DNA of 8,321 bases from CBDULQ01 sp965368115 (GCA_965368115.1 CBDULQ010000168.1:1-8321), one strand, 5' to 3'; shown: positions 1-6,929, numbered from the stretch's first letter. Notes: a model not told the origin generated them from the letters alone. A program made the numbers and translations.

Positions 1-17
1 ATTCTATATATTAAAGA

Positions 18-132
18 ATAATAGCCATATAACAGTCCGTTATTGTATTCTTGATAAAGCAGTCTATAATAGCCTGTTAACTGCCCATTTAAGGGTATAT
101 AGCGATTTAACAGGCAAAAATATGGCTATTAT
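18..132 (+). promoter_or_regulatory. hipBA promoter and nested palindromic operator
   Basis: A good sigma70-type promoter is visible: TTGTAT at 43-48, a 16-bp spacer and a perfect TATAAT at 65-70. It is enclosed by a 13-bp perfect inverted repeat, ATAATAGCCATAT at 18-30 and its complement at 120-132. The half-site ATAATAGCC occurs a third time at 66-74, overlapping the -10. A second inverted repeat, GCCTGTTAA at 72-80 and TTAACAGGC at 107-115, lies in the expected leader. Its right arm contains the ribosome-binding AGG, and the outer right arm covers the hipB start codon. HipB proteins are known to repress their own operons through several palindromic operators, so these repeats are likely HipB sites. 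Repression at both transcription and translation start is inference. Confidence 0.65.
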
Positions 133-454
133 GAATTTCCATTCAATGACCGATAAAGCCGTGGTGGCGGAGCTGGGGCAGCGTATCCGGGCCCGGCGTT
201 TGCGGCTGAACCGGACCCAGCAGGAGCTGGCGGATGCGGTGGGCTTGTCGCTGAATACCCTGAAGGCGCTGGAGAAGGGGCAGTCGAAATTGATCACCTT
301 GGTCAGTGTGTTGCGCGAGCTGAATGCGCTGGATGAGCTGGCGGGATTTTTGCCGGCGGAGGATATCAGTCCGCTGCAGCTGGCGAAGATGCAGGGTAAA
401 AAGCGCCAGCGTGCCAGCGGCAGTGGGCCGCAGAAGGATGACTCCTCATGGTAG
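122..454 (+). CDS. hipB: HipB-like antitoxin, XRE-family HTH repressor
   Basis: This 110-aa protein has one Cro/C1-type helix-turn-helix domain at about residues 17-74. The first helix of the pair is TQQELADAVG (32-41) and the recognition helix is SLNTLKALEKGQ (43-54). In HipBA systems the antitoxin binds HipA, blocks its kinase activity and represses the operon. The ATG at 122 is chosen because AGG at 112-114 lies 7 nt upstream; in-frame ATGs at 131 and 146 are less well served. The C-terminal tail (about 92-110) is hydrophilic and ends in Trp110. E. coli HipB also ends in a tryptophan, which sits in a HipA pocket. The stop overlaps the hipA start by 7 nt (ATGGTAG), implying translational coupling. 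It is longer than the 88-aa E. coli HipB. The gene call is firm; the exact partner contacts are inferred. Confidence 0.9.
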   Translation: MAIMNFHSMTDKAVVAELGQRIRARRLRLNRTQQELADAVGLSLNTLKALEKGQSKLITLVSVLRELNALDELAGFLPAEDISPLQLAKMQGKKRQRASGSGPQKDDSSW

Positions 455-1755
455 CCCGGGTCGATGTGGCGACGGTAGAACTGTGGGGCGAGACCGTGGG
501 GGCGGTGGCCTGGGATGATGCGCGGCAGTATGCGGTGTTCGAGTTCGAGCCGGACTTTGTTCGTCATGGCTGGGATATCGCGCCTTTGCATATGCCGATC
601 CGGTCCGTTGCTCAGGGTAATGGGCTGTTTTCGTTTCCGGCACTGGATCGGGCCAGCTTCCATGGTTTGCCGGGATTGCTGGCGGATGTGCTGCCGGACA
701 AATTCGGCAATCGCATCATCGATGCCTGGCTGGCCCGGCAGGGGCGGGACCCGGCGAGTTTCAGTCCGATCGAACGTCTCTGTTACACCGGTAAACGAGG
801 CATGGGCGCGCTGGAATTCAAACCCTCGTCCACCCGCCAGCTTGATCGCGCCATGGATGTTGAAATCGCCGAGCTGGTGGCTGTCGCTCAGGCGGTGATG
901 CAGGATCGCGACGGGCTTGCGGTGCAGGTCGGCGATGATGAACAGGACAATGCGGACGCCATGCGTGACATCTTGCGTGTGGGCACATCGGCCGGCGGCG
1001 CTCGGCCCAAAGCGGTCATTGCGATGAATGCCGAAGGTAAAGTGGTGTCAGGGCAGAGTGAGGTACCGCCCGGTTATGACTACTGGCTGTTGAAATTTGA
1101 CGGTGTCACCGACCTGGAATTGGGCAAGCCGCAGTCGTTCGGTCGTATTGAATATGCCTACTACCTCATGGCGCAGGATGCGGGTATCGATATGACCGAG
1201 TGTCGCTTGCTGGAGGAGAATGGCCGGGCTCATTTTATGACGCGTCGTTTTGATCGGTTGAAGGGTCAAAAGATTCACATGCAGTCATTGTGTGGTCTGG
1301 CGCATTTCGATTTTAACCAGGCGGGCGCTTACAGTTACGAGCAGGCGTTTCAGGTGATGCGCCAGCTTCGCTTGAGCAAGCGTGACGCCATCGAACAGTT
1401 TCGCCGAATGGTCTTGTCCGTACTGGCCAGGAATCAGGACGACCACACCAAAAATATTACCTTCCTGATGGGGCCCGATGGTGAATGGCGTTTATCACCG
1501 GCGTATGACGTGACCTATGCGCATAACCCGGGTGGGCTCTGGACTCATCAGCACCAGATGAGCATCAACGGCAAGCGCGATGGTTTTTCGATGGATGACC
1601 TGCTGGCGGTTGCGGATAATATTAATTTACCGCGGCCGATGGAGGTGATTGAGCAGATTCAGACTGCTGTGGCCGATTGGCCAAGATATGCATATGAAGC
1701 CGGGCTGGAGTCATCGATTGTCGAGGATATTGGAAAACATCATCGTAAGTTATGA
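448..1755 (+). CDS. hipA: HipA-family serine/threonine kinase toxin
   Basis: This full-length 435-aa HipA kinase has an N-terminal HipA domain at about 8-125 and a kinase-like HipA C-terminal domain at about 145-400. The glycine-rich loop GTSAGGARPK is at 179-188. Aligning GARPK to GAQEK of E. coli HipA places Ser181 at the autophosphorylated Ser150. Lys216 in YWLLKFDG fits the ATP-binding lysine. NQDDHTKN (329-336) carries the catalytic Asp331, and YDVTY carries the metal-binding Asp354. All key residues are present, so the toxin should be active. E. coli HipA phosphorylates glutamyl-tRNA synthetase and induces dormancy; the target here is unknown. The start at 448 has AGAAGGA at 432-438 and overlaps the hipB stop. 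A palindromic repeat begins 8 nt after the stop. Confidence 0.93.
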   Translation: MVARVDVATVELWGETVGAVAWDDARQYAVFEFEPDFVRHGWDIAPLHMPIRSVAQGNGLFSFPALDRASFHGLPGLLADVLPDKFGNRIIDAWLARQGRDPASFSPIERLCYTGKRGMGALEFKPSSTRQLDRAMDVEIAELVAVAQAVMQDRDGLAVQVGDDEQDNADAMRDILRVGTSAGGARPKAVIAMNAEGKVVSGQSEVPPGYDYWLLKFDGVTDLELGKPQSFGRIEYAYYLMAQDAGIDMTECRLLEENGRAHFMTRRFDRLKGQKIHMQSLCGLAHFDFNQAGAYSYEQAFQVMRQLRLSKRDAIEQFRRMVLSVLARNQDDHTKNITFLMGPDGEWRLSPAYDVTYAHNPGGLWTHQHQMSINGKRDGFSMDDLLAVADNINLPRPMEVIEQIQTAVADWPRYAYEAGLESSIVEDIGKHHRKL

Positions 1756-1763
1756 TGAAACTG

Positions 1764-1922
1764 GATTCCCGTTTTCGCGGGAATGACGGATTTTGTTAGA
1801 AGACAGGCTTCGTTGTACCACGCCCGGACACTGTCATCCCCGAATGCTTGTGTCGGGGATCTCCATAATCACGGTAACAGGTATATTGAGGAGATTCCCG
1901 CCAGAGGCATGCGGGAATGACG
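1764..1922. repeat. Three-unit alternating palindrome module, left copy
   Basis: Three imperfectly related palindromes alternate in orientation. Unit 1 (1764-1788) has ATTCCCG at 1765-1771 and CGGGAAT at 1778-1784, and fits ATTCCC-N8-GGGAAT. Unit 2 (1833-1861) is in the opposite orientation, with ATCCCCGA at 1836-1843 and TCGGGGAT at 1853-1860. Unit 3 (1893-1922) has ATTCCCGC at 1894-1901, GCGGGAAT at 1911-1918 and a longer loop. The gaps are 44 and 31 nt. Total length and both gaps match the second module at 6982-7140. The arrangement recalls REP/BIME-type intergenic repeats. The N8 core matches the neisserial dRS3 consensus, which does not prove kinship. Unit 1 lies just after hipA and could act as a weak terminator or RNA stabiliser; only a short T run (1791-1794) follows. 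Confidence 0.8.
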
Positions 1923-1924
1923 AG

Positions 1925-2169
1925 ACGTTTCTGGTGTATTCGGTGATTTAAGAAAAAGGGACAGAGAAAATAAACAATGAAAATAACTCCTCGCCGAAAA
2001 AATCCTGGATAGCGCATCACGAGATGGGCCTGGCGTTTTGTCTGTGCGCAGCAAGACCTGGCCCTGAAATGTACGGGTATCGAATATCTGCTAGTATTGG
2101 AAATCGAACCCGCAGTTTCAGCTGGTTTGCCCGTCATCATCTAAAAACTAAAACATTCAGGAATTGACC
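1925..2169. other. Intergenic region before the LRR gene, no convincing gene
   Basis: No coding sequence is supported here. GGGACAGA at 1958-1965, followed by AAAATAA, resembles short remnants often seen around gammaproteobacterial transposase loci, but it has no partner and is weak. A possible extended -10 (TG at 2089-2090, TAGTAT at 2092-2097) with no clear -35 would give a leader of about 65 nt for the gene at 2170. AGGAA at 2159-2163 is the ribosome-binding site of that gene. Confidence 0.4.
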
Positions 2170-2853
2170 GTGAAAAAAACGCTCACATCAATGGCTTTGC
2201 TTCTGTCGTTTAGCTCTCCGGTTTTATCGGATGAAATTACATGGGTGCCGATAATGATGGGGGATATTACGTTTTTTGTGCCCCTGGGAGAGTCATCCAC
2301 GCCGCCACCGAGTGTTCCTCCCGTGTCTCCGATCGTTGATGGCAATTTGCAGAGCTGTATCAATGAGACGATGGCATACAACGGTTGGCAAACCTATGAT
2401 CAGATAACCGAGCTTTATTGTGTTGGCAGGGGTATTCACAATATCAGTGGCATAGAATCTCTGGTCAATCTAACGCGATTAGCCATCGGCCAGAACTATA
2501 TTTCGGATATATCACCGCTCTACGGGATGTCCAGCCTGACCTGGCTGCATCTGGCGAGTTTTCAGTTTACTAATAGCATTTACAATGCTGATATTGTCGG
2601 ACTTGGAAATTTAAATCTTACCTTCCTCGGCGTCCCGAGTTACAGTTATGCGGATGGTACTGAGCTCAATGTTTCGGCTTTCCCGAATGGATTTAGCAGT
2701 CTTGAAGAGCTGAACATCAATGTACAGGACGACTATATCGATTGTGATACCGTTGATTTGATCCGTCAGCGATTGGGAACCGGAGTCCAGGTGCTTTATT
2801 TCTCACCCTTCGACAATCCGGATAATCCAGATCTATCCTGTAGAAATAATTGA
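2170..2853 (+). CDS. Secreted leucine-rich-repeat protein, small
   Basis: This 227-aa protein has a clear signal peptide: KK near the N-terminus, a hydrophobic stretch at about 8-16, and likely cleavage after VLS (residue 20). A Pro-rich linker follows at 44-54. About two to three leucine-rich repeats of the internalin-like type run from about 79 to 185, for example ESLVNLTRLAIGQNYISDIS and SSLTWLHLASFQF. Four cysteines (63, 84, 192, 224) flank the repeat core and could form capping disulfides in the periplasm or outside the cell. The start is GTG 2170: AGGAA (2159-2163) sits 6 nt before it, while the in-frame TTG at 2164 directly abuts that site. LRR proteins usually bind other proteins; no ligand can be named. 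Base composition is visibly more AT-rich than hipBA. The family is confident, the role unknown. Confidence 0.8.
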   Translation: MKKTLTSMALLLSFSSPVLSDEITWVPIMMGDITFFVPLGESSTPPPSVPPVSPIVDGNLQSCINETMAYNGWQTYDQITELYCVGRGIHNISGIESLVNLTRLAIGQNYISDISPLYGMSSLTWLHLASFQFTNSIYNADIVGLGNLNLTFLGVPSYSYADGTELNVSAFPNGFSSLEELNINVQDDYIDCDTVDLIRQRLGTGVQVLYFSPFDNPDNPDLSCRNN

Positions 2854-2871
2854 ATTAAGTCGTCATGCATG

Positions 2872-2886
2872 AATCAGGTCCTGATT
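2872..2886. promoter_or_regulatory. Small perfect hairpin AATCAG-GTC-CTGATT
   Basis: A 15-nt perfect inverted repeat lies 18 nt after the LRR gene and 51 nt before the next start. It contains GGTCCTGAT, which recurs upstream of the lipoprotein gene at 3361-3369. No T run follows, so it is a poor terminator. A protein-binding or RNA-structural role is only a guess. Confidence 0.35.
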
Positions 2887-2891
2887 GAAAG

Positions 2892-2920
2892 TTGAGCAAG
2901 GGCCCATCATCGGATATAAC
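2892..2920 (+). promoter_or_regulatory. Putative sigma70 promoter of the 106-aa gene
   Basis: TTGAGC at 2892-2897 and TATAAC at 2915-2920 are separated by exactly 17 bp. Transcription would begin near 2927, so the leader would be only about 11 nt and would barely contain the GAGGG ribosome-binding site at 2926-2930. The spacing makes this the best promoter-like match in this intergenic region. It suggests the small gene can be expressed separately from the LRR gene. Confidence 0.45.
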
Positions 2921-2937
2921 TTTATGAGGGTAGTCGA

Positions 2938-3258
2938 GTGCGAAAATCGGTATTAATCATGCTCTCGGCAGTGTCTATTGCTTCTAATGCTTCGACCTGG
3001 CAAGGCAAGGTGGAGGAAATTGAAGTTCGTTCAACATCACCTGTTGTGCTGTTCCGGCTTTCAGGTGAATTGAAAGATTCACCACGCTGTAATGAAACAG
3101 GTATGTATGCCATCGATAGCAACCTGCCGGGTGGCCGAATTGCGCTGGATTTACTGAGGTCGGCCTATGAGAGTGGTCGAAGTGTTGTGGCCCAGGGTCT
3201 GAACGCCTGCTCGGCTCACTTTGAGGCCGAAGGGCTGAAAAAGATGACACTGGAATAA
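2938..3258 (+). CDS. Small secreted protein of unknown function, two cysteines
   Basis: This 106-aa protein starts at GTG 2938, with GAGGG at 2926-2930 placed 7 nt upstream. The N-terminus is a typical Sec signal (RK, then VLIMLSAVSIA), probably cut after SNA (residue 18), leaving a mature chain of about 88 aa. Two cysteines, Cys51 in SPRCNETGMYAID and Cys91 in LNACSAHFE, could pair in the periplasm. The pattern of beta-strand-like segments, an RCNETG turn and a terminal FEAEGLKKM segment resembles small conserved hypothetical proteins of proteobacteria that I cannot name. It lies between two other exported-protein genes, 84 nt after the LRR gene and 212 nt before the lipoprotein gene. No enzymatic motif is visible. 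Confidence 0.75.
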   Translation: MRKSVLIMLSAVSIASNASTWQGKVEEIEVRSTSPVVLFRLSGELKDSPRCNETGMYAIDSNLPGGRIALDLLRSAYESGRSVVAQGLNACSAHFEAEGLKKMTLE

Positions 3259-3363
3259 AAGCCGAAATACACGCTTTTTAAACGCTATTGCTGTGAAGTC
3301 TGTAATACGGCTGTCACGGTTACATCGATCCGACCGGCTGAACCTGTATTGATCGCATTGGGT

Positions 3364-3386
3364 CCTGATCAATTCTGAAAATCAGG
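3364..3386. promoter_or_regulatory. Inverted repeat CCTGAT...ATCAGG upstream of lipoprotein gene
   Basis: CCTGAT at 3364-3369 and ATCAGG at 3381-3386 form a 6-bp stem with an 11-nt spacer, 84 nt before the lipoprotein start. It shares the 9-mer GGTCCTGAT with the hairpin at 2872-2886. The rest of 3259-3470 shows no gene and no strong promoter. TTGTCG (3415-3420) and TACGAT (3436-3441), 15 bp apart, are a weak candidate. The regulatory meaning is inference. Confidence 0.3.
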
Positions 3387-3470
3387 TTAGAATGAGCCGG
3401 CTATTGAGGCGGTTTTGTCGAAGAAGTACCGTCTCTACGATGTAAATAATAAGAAATAGAGATTAAAGCG

Positions 3471-6128
3471 ATGGTGTTAAAAGGATTTGCTGTATCCCGG
3501 GGGGCGTTCGTTCGTGTCGGAAAATGGATTGCTGTTCTACTGCTGTTGTCGGGTCTGGGGGCCTGTGGCGGTGGTGGAGGCGGAGGCGGTGACGCTCCCG
3601 ACCCTGGCAATACGTCCATCGTCGTTCCTGTTCCACAAAACATTTCCGTCGTCGCCGGCTTAAAACAGATCGATGTGTCATGGGATGCGGTGGCTGGCGC
3701 AACCGGTTATAAACTTTATATCGACTCTTCTTTCAATGTGACCTTCACGACCCCTGTGATGCTCGGGGCAACGACCCATTATCACCTCGATAATCTCGAT
3801 GACGGAACCACGTATTATGTTGCGGTGGTTGCACTGATCGGTTCGGACGAGGGCGCTTTGAGTGTGGTGGCGTCAGCGAGAACAACTGCGATTCCCCCGG
3901 CACCTGCATACATCAATGTGACGGGTGCAGGGCATTCCATGATCACCACATGGCCTGCAGCAACCGATGCCACGTCTTATGCGCTTTACTGGAATACTAC
4001 CGGCGGCGTCACCACTTCCGACAATCGAATCGATGTCGGTGATGTACTTCAGTATACCCACATGAATCTGGCGCCGGGCACCTCGTATTATTACCGTGTA
4101 GAAGCCATTAGCGCAGCCGGGACCGGCGTTCTGTCTAATGAAGACTCCAGTGTTACGGTGCCGCTGGGACCGACCAATCTGAACCTGGTTGTCGGGTCTG
4201 AAGGTGTGCTGCACTTGCTATGGGATGAAACCGGTTCATTCGATGATTATCGCATTTACTGGAACGACACGGGTACCGTGAGTACTTCCGATCCGTCCTT
4301 ATCCAACGCTGTTTATTCCCTGGATAATGGGCAATCGACATTGGCCTTTGAAGACCTGGTCCCGGGACAAACCTATTATTTCGCCGTCAGCGCCGAAAAC
4401 AATGCCGGCGAGGGTAACCTGTCGACAACGGTTTCCGCGACTGCGCAGGGCACCGAGTGGATCAATCCGACGTACCAGGGCCATCGACTGGATGATGTGA
4501 TCTGGACCGGTAGCCAGTATGTGGCCGTCGGCAATTATGCAAGCGTCTTGAGTAGCCCGGACGGTTCAAGCTGGACCCGGCATAGTGCGGGTACGGGCAC
4601 CAGCCTGCAGACGGTCGCCTATACCGGTAGTGTTTACGTCATCGGTTATTACGACGGCACGCTTTTTACCAGCAGTGATCTCAATACCTGGACCCAGCGC
4701 GATTCAGGAACCACGCAACCCATTCACGATATCGTCTGGACAGGTAGCCAACTGGTTGCCGTGGGCGGTAACGGACTGGTGTTGACCAGTAGTGACGGTA
4801 GCAGTTGGACCAGCCAGACCAGCAACACTTCCGAAACGCTGCATACCGTTTTCTGGGACGGCTCTACACTGATGGCCGGCGGTACCAATAGTGCACTGAT
4901 CACCAGCACGGATGGCATCAACTGGACAAGCCGTTCGATGGGTACCGGAAACGCGATTGTCTATGGCATCGCCTGGACCGGCTCCGAGTATGTTGCAGTG
5001 GGCTGGCCATTCGGGTTTACTGCATCCAGTCCTGATGGCATCACCTGGACGGAACAAACCAACGCGCTCATTTCGGCATTCGAATCGATCGTCTGGACCG
5101 GAACCCAGCTCATTGCCAGTGCGGATTACGGCCGCATGTACCTGAGCAGTAACGGCGGAGCCAACTGGTCGCAGGTTTACACACCGGGCGGCTTCGGTTT
5201 TGGCGAAGCGTATCATGCTTTGAACTGGAATGGTTCCCAGGCCATCGCCGTAGGTGACGGTAGCAGTATTATCAGCAGCTCCACCGGCTCGAGCTGGGTA
5301 CTCGAGGATTCCGTGACCAACAGCCAGTTGAATGCAGTGGCCTATTCAGGCGTCCGTTATGTGGCTGTGGGAGAAGGTAATACGATTATCACCAGTCTCG
5401 ATGGTGACAACTGGGTTGACGTCAGCGCAGCACCCATGCCATTAAACGACGTGATATGGGATGGCACACGCTTTGTCGCCGTGGGTCGAAGTAGCACGGT
5501 GATGGACAGCACTGATGGGGTTAACTGGAATGTTCAGCAGCTACCCACTCCCATGACAATGAACGCTGTTGCCTGGTCGGGTAGTGAATACGTGATTGTG
5601 GGAACCCTTGGGCGGGTATACCGAAGCACGAATCTGTCGACCTGGACTCTGCATAACATCGGTGAAAGTAAATACATGCGCGATGTGATCTGGTCGGGTA
5701 GTCAGTTTGTCACGGTGGGCGAAGACTACCTGATTTATACCAGCACGGACGGCACAAGTTGGCAGGATCGAACGCCGGCTTCACCTTTCAACCGGGACTT
5801 TAATGCCGTTGTCTATGCCGATAATCAATATATCGCGGCAGGCGAAAACGGTGAATTCTATCTGAGCGACAATGGTGTGAACTGGGTTGATCCGGTGGGA
5901 TCCCTGGGGCTGGTTAACGATGTCCAGAACCTGTTGTGGACGGGTAACCAGTATGTGGCTGTTGTCAATGACGATGTGAGTCATCGAGGAAAACTGGTGA
6001 GTAGTCTCGATGGAGAGCACTGGTATAGTAGCAATCAGTTTGGCATGAATGGTTTGAACGAAGCGGTCTGGGATGGAAGTTCGATTATCGCGGTCGGAGA
6101 ACTGGGGACCATCATTCGGCAAAACTAA
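3471..6128 (+). CDS. Large lipoprotein: three FN3 domains plus 14-blade beta-propeller
   Basis: This 885-aa protein has a lipoprotein signal: hydrophobic AVLLLLSGLG, lipobox LGAC and lipidated Cys32, the only cysteine in the chain. Gly at +2 (no Asp retention signal) suggests outer-membrane sorting. An eight-glycine tether (33-40) follows. Three fibronectin type III domains span about 52-142, 143-231 and 232-326. From about 329 to the end run 13 full units of about 39-40 aa plus a half unit. Each has the pattern L-x-D-V-x-W-x-G-S-x-Y-V-A-V-G followed by an Asp-box-like S-x-D-G-x-x-W, as in BNR/sialidase/Ycf48-type propellers. Counting strands gives two seven-bladed propellers (about 329-604 and 605-885). 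A surface binding or adhesion role is likely; no catalytic residues were recognised. AGAGA at 3458-3462 is a weak ribosome-binding site. Confidence 0.88.
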   Translation: MVLKGFAVSRGAFVRVGKWIAVLLLLSGLGACGGGGGGGGDAPDPGNTSIVVPVPQNISVVAGLKQIDVSWDAVAGATGYKLYIDSSFNVTFTTPVMLGATTHYHLDNLDDGTTYYVAVVALIGSDEGALSVVASARTTAIPPAPAYINVTGAGHSMITTWPAATDATSYALYWNTTGGVTTSDNRIDVGDVLQYTHMNLAPGTSYYYRVEAISAAGTGVLSNEDSSVTVPLGPTNLNLVVGSEGVLHLLWDETGSFDDYRIYWNDTGTVSTSDPSLSNAVYSLDNGQSTLAFEDLVPGQTYYFAVSAENNAGEGNLSTTVSATAQGTEWINPTYQGHRLDDVIWTGSQYVAVGNYASVLSSPDGSSWTRHSAGTGTSLQTVAYTGSVYVIGYYDGTLFTSSDLNTWTQRDSGTTQPIHDIVWTGSQLVAVGGNGLVLTSSDGSSWTSQTSNTSETLHTVFWDGSTLMAGGTNSALITSTDGINWTSRSMGTGNAIVYGIAWTGSEYVAVGWPFGFTASSPDGITWTEQTNALISAFESIVWTGTQLIASADYGRMYLSSNGGANWSQVYTPGGFGFGEAYHALNWNGSQAIAVGDGSSIISSSTGSSWVLEDSVTNSQLNAVAYSGVRYVAVGEGNTIITSLDGDNWVDVSAAPMPLNDVIWDGTRFVAVGRSSTVMDSTDGVNWNVQQLPTPMTMNAVAWSGSEYVIVGTLGRVYRSTNLSTWTLHNIGESKYMRDVIWSGSQFVTVGEDYLIYTSTDGTSWQDRTPASPFNRDFNAVVYADNQYIAAGENGEFYLSDNGVNWVDPVGSLGLVNDVQNLLWTGNQYVAVVNDDVSHRGKLVSSLDGEHWYSSNQFGMNGLNEAVWDGSSIIAVGELGTIIRQN
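3567..3590 (+). repeat. (GGN)8 poly-glycine coding tract
   Basis: Eight consecutive glycine codons follow directly after the lipidated cysteine codon. They form a flexible tether between the lipid anchor and the first FN3 domain. Because the unit is three bases, slippage here would change tether length without breaking the frame. The synonymous codons are mixed (GGC, GGT, GGA), which lowers slippage. Confidence 0.7.
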
Positions 6129-6221
6129 TTGAAGAATCTGTCGCGACTGCTGTTCTGCTTATTCATGTCAGGTCCATATGTAACCCTTTAAGCAGATTAT
6201 CAGTCGTTTTAGAATCATCCA

Positions 6222-6929
6222 GTGAAACACCTAACCGAATATATAAAAGACCAGATCTGGTTATTAGAGTATCCCGTGAGATACGGCGGGCTGGACCTGT
6301 TCGGGCGCACGACCATCATAAAGCTGGATAACGGGGACCTGATTGTTCACGATCCCTGCAAAATCGATGATGCTGTTAGGGCTGAGATTGATTCGTTGGG
6401 CGTGGTTCGATTCATCCTGGTGCCCGGTTCGTATCATCATTTATTTGTCACCGACTTTCAGCAGCACTACCCGGATGCGGAAACTTTTCTGTGCCCGGGG
6501 CTTGAGCGAAAAAGACCGGATATATCCTTCGACTGGATTCTGGGGAATCAGCCCGATCCGAGGTGGGGCGGGGTTCTGGAACAGGTGGTGGTTCAGGGTA
6601 CCCGGTATATGTGGGAAGTGGCGTTTTTTCACAAGCCCTCAAGAACGCTGATCCTTGTCGATCTGCTGGAAAATATTGGTGACGATTATCGGCACGATGC
6701 GGGCTGGTTACTGCAATTCTGGTGGAAATATGTATTCAGGATGTGGAACAACCCGAAGGCGGCGCCGGAATATCAGATGGGCTGGGGCAATAAACATGTC
6801 GTGAAAATGGCCCTGGATAAAATGATTGGCTGGGAAGCTCAACGCATTATTCTTGCGCACGGTGAAAACATCGAAGGGCATGTTAACGAGATTCTTCGCA
6901 AAGCATGGAAAAAAGTGCTGCAAGCCTGA
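6222..6929 (+). CDS. DUF4336 protein, metallo-beta-lactamase-like fold
   Basis: This 235-aa soluble protein matches the DUF4336 pattern throughout. The N-terminal strand set is GLDLFGRTTIIKLDNGDLIVHDPC (about 23-46). The signature around VPGSYHHLFVTDFQQHYP (67-84) is followed by CPGLERKRPD (91-100). FFHKPSRTLILVDLL is at 135-149 and the closing RIILAHGE at 208-215. DUF4336 is distantly related to metallo-beta-lactamases but lacks the usual HxHxDH motif; His72, His73, Asp78, His137 and His213 are the visible candidate ligands. Substrate and role are unknown. GTG 6222 is the first start after an in-frame stop at 6210-6212. Starting later would remove part of the domain, yet no Shine-Dalgarno is visible, so expression may be low. 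It has no obvious link to the lipoprotein gene 93 nt upstream. Confidence 0.82.
   Translation: MKHLTEYIKDQIWLLEYPVRYGGLDLFGRTTIIKLDNGDLIVHDPCKIDDAVRAEIDSLGVVRFILVPGSYHHLFVTDFQQHYPDAETFLCPGLERKRPDISFDWILGNQPDPRWGGVLEQVVVQGTRYMWEVAFFHKPSRTLILVDLLENIGDDYRHDAGWLLQFWWKYVFRMWNNPKAAPEYQMGWGNKHVVKMALDKMIGWEAQRIILAHGENIEGHVNEILRKAWKKVLQA

Noticed and set aside
64..663. 199-codon minus-strand reading frame opposite hipBA
   Set aside because: It overlaps two well-supported genes, contains the antisense of their conserved motifs and has no recognisable domain.
1764..1922. CRISPR array
   Set aside because: The repeats are palindromic, alternate in orientation and have only two unequal gaps, unlike direct repeats with regular spacers; no cas genes are present.
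1796..2140. 114-codon minus-strand reading frame in the gap after hipA
   Set aside because: Much of it is translated palindromic repeat. There is no plausible ribosome-binding site or family match, so the gap is treated as non-coding.
4704..5216. 170-codon minus-strand reading frame inside the lipoprotein gene
   Set aside because: It is a shadow of the repeated propeller codons, which create long antisense open frames.
6155..6195. CTGCTTA/TAAGCAG inverted repeat before the DUF4336 gene
   Set aside because: Seven-base arms with a 27-nt spacer are expected by chance, and no promoter or terminator fits it.
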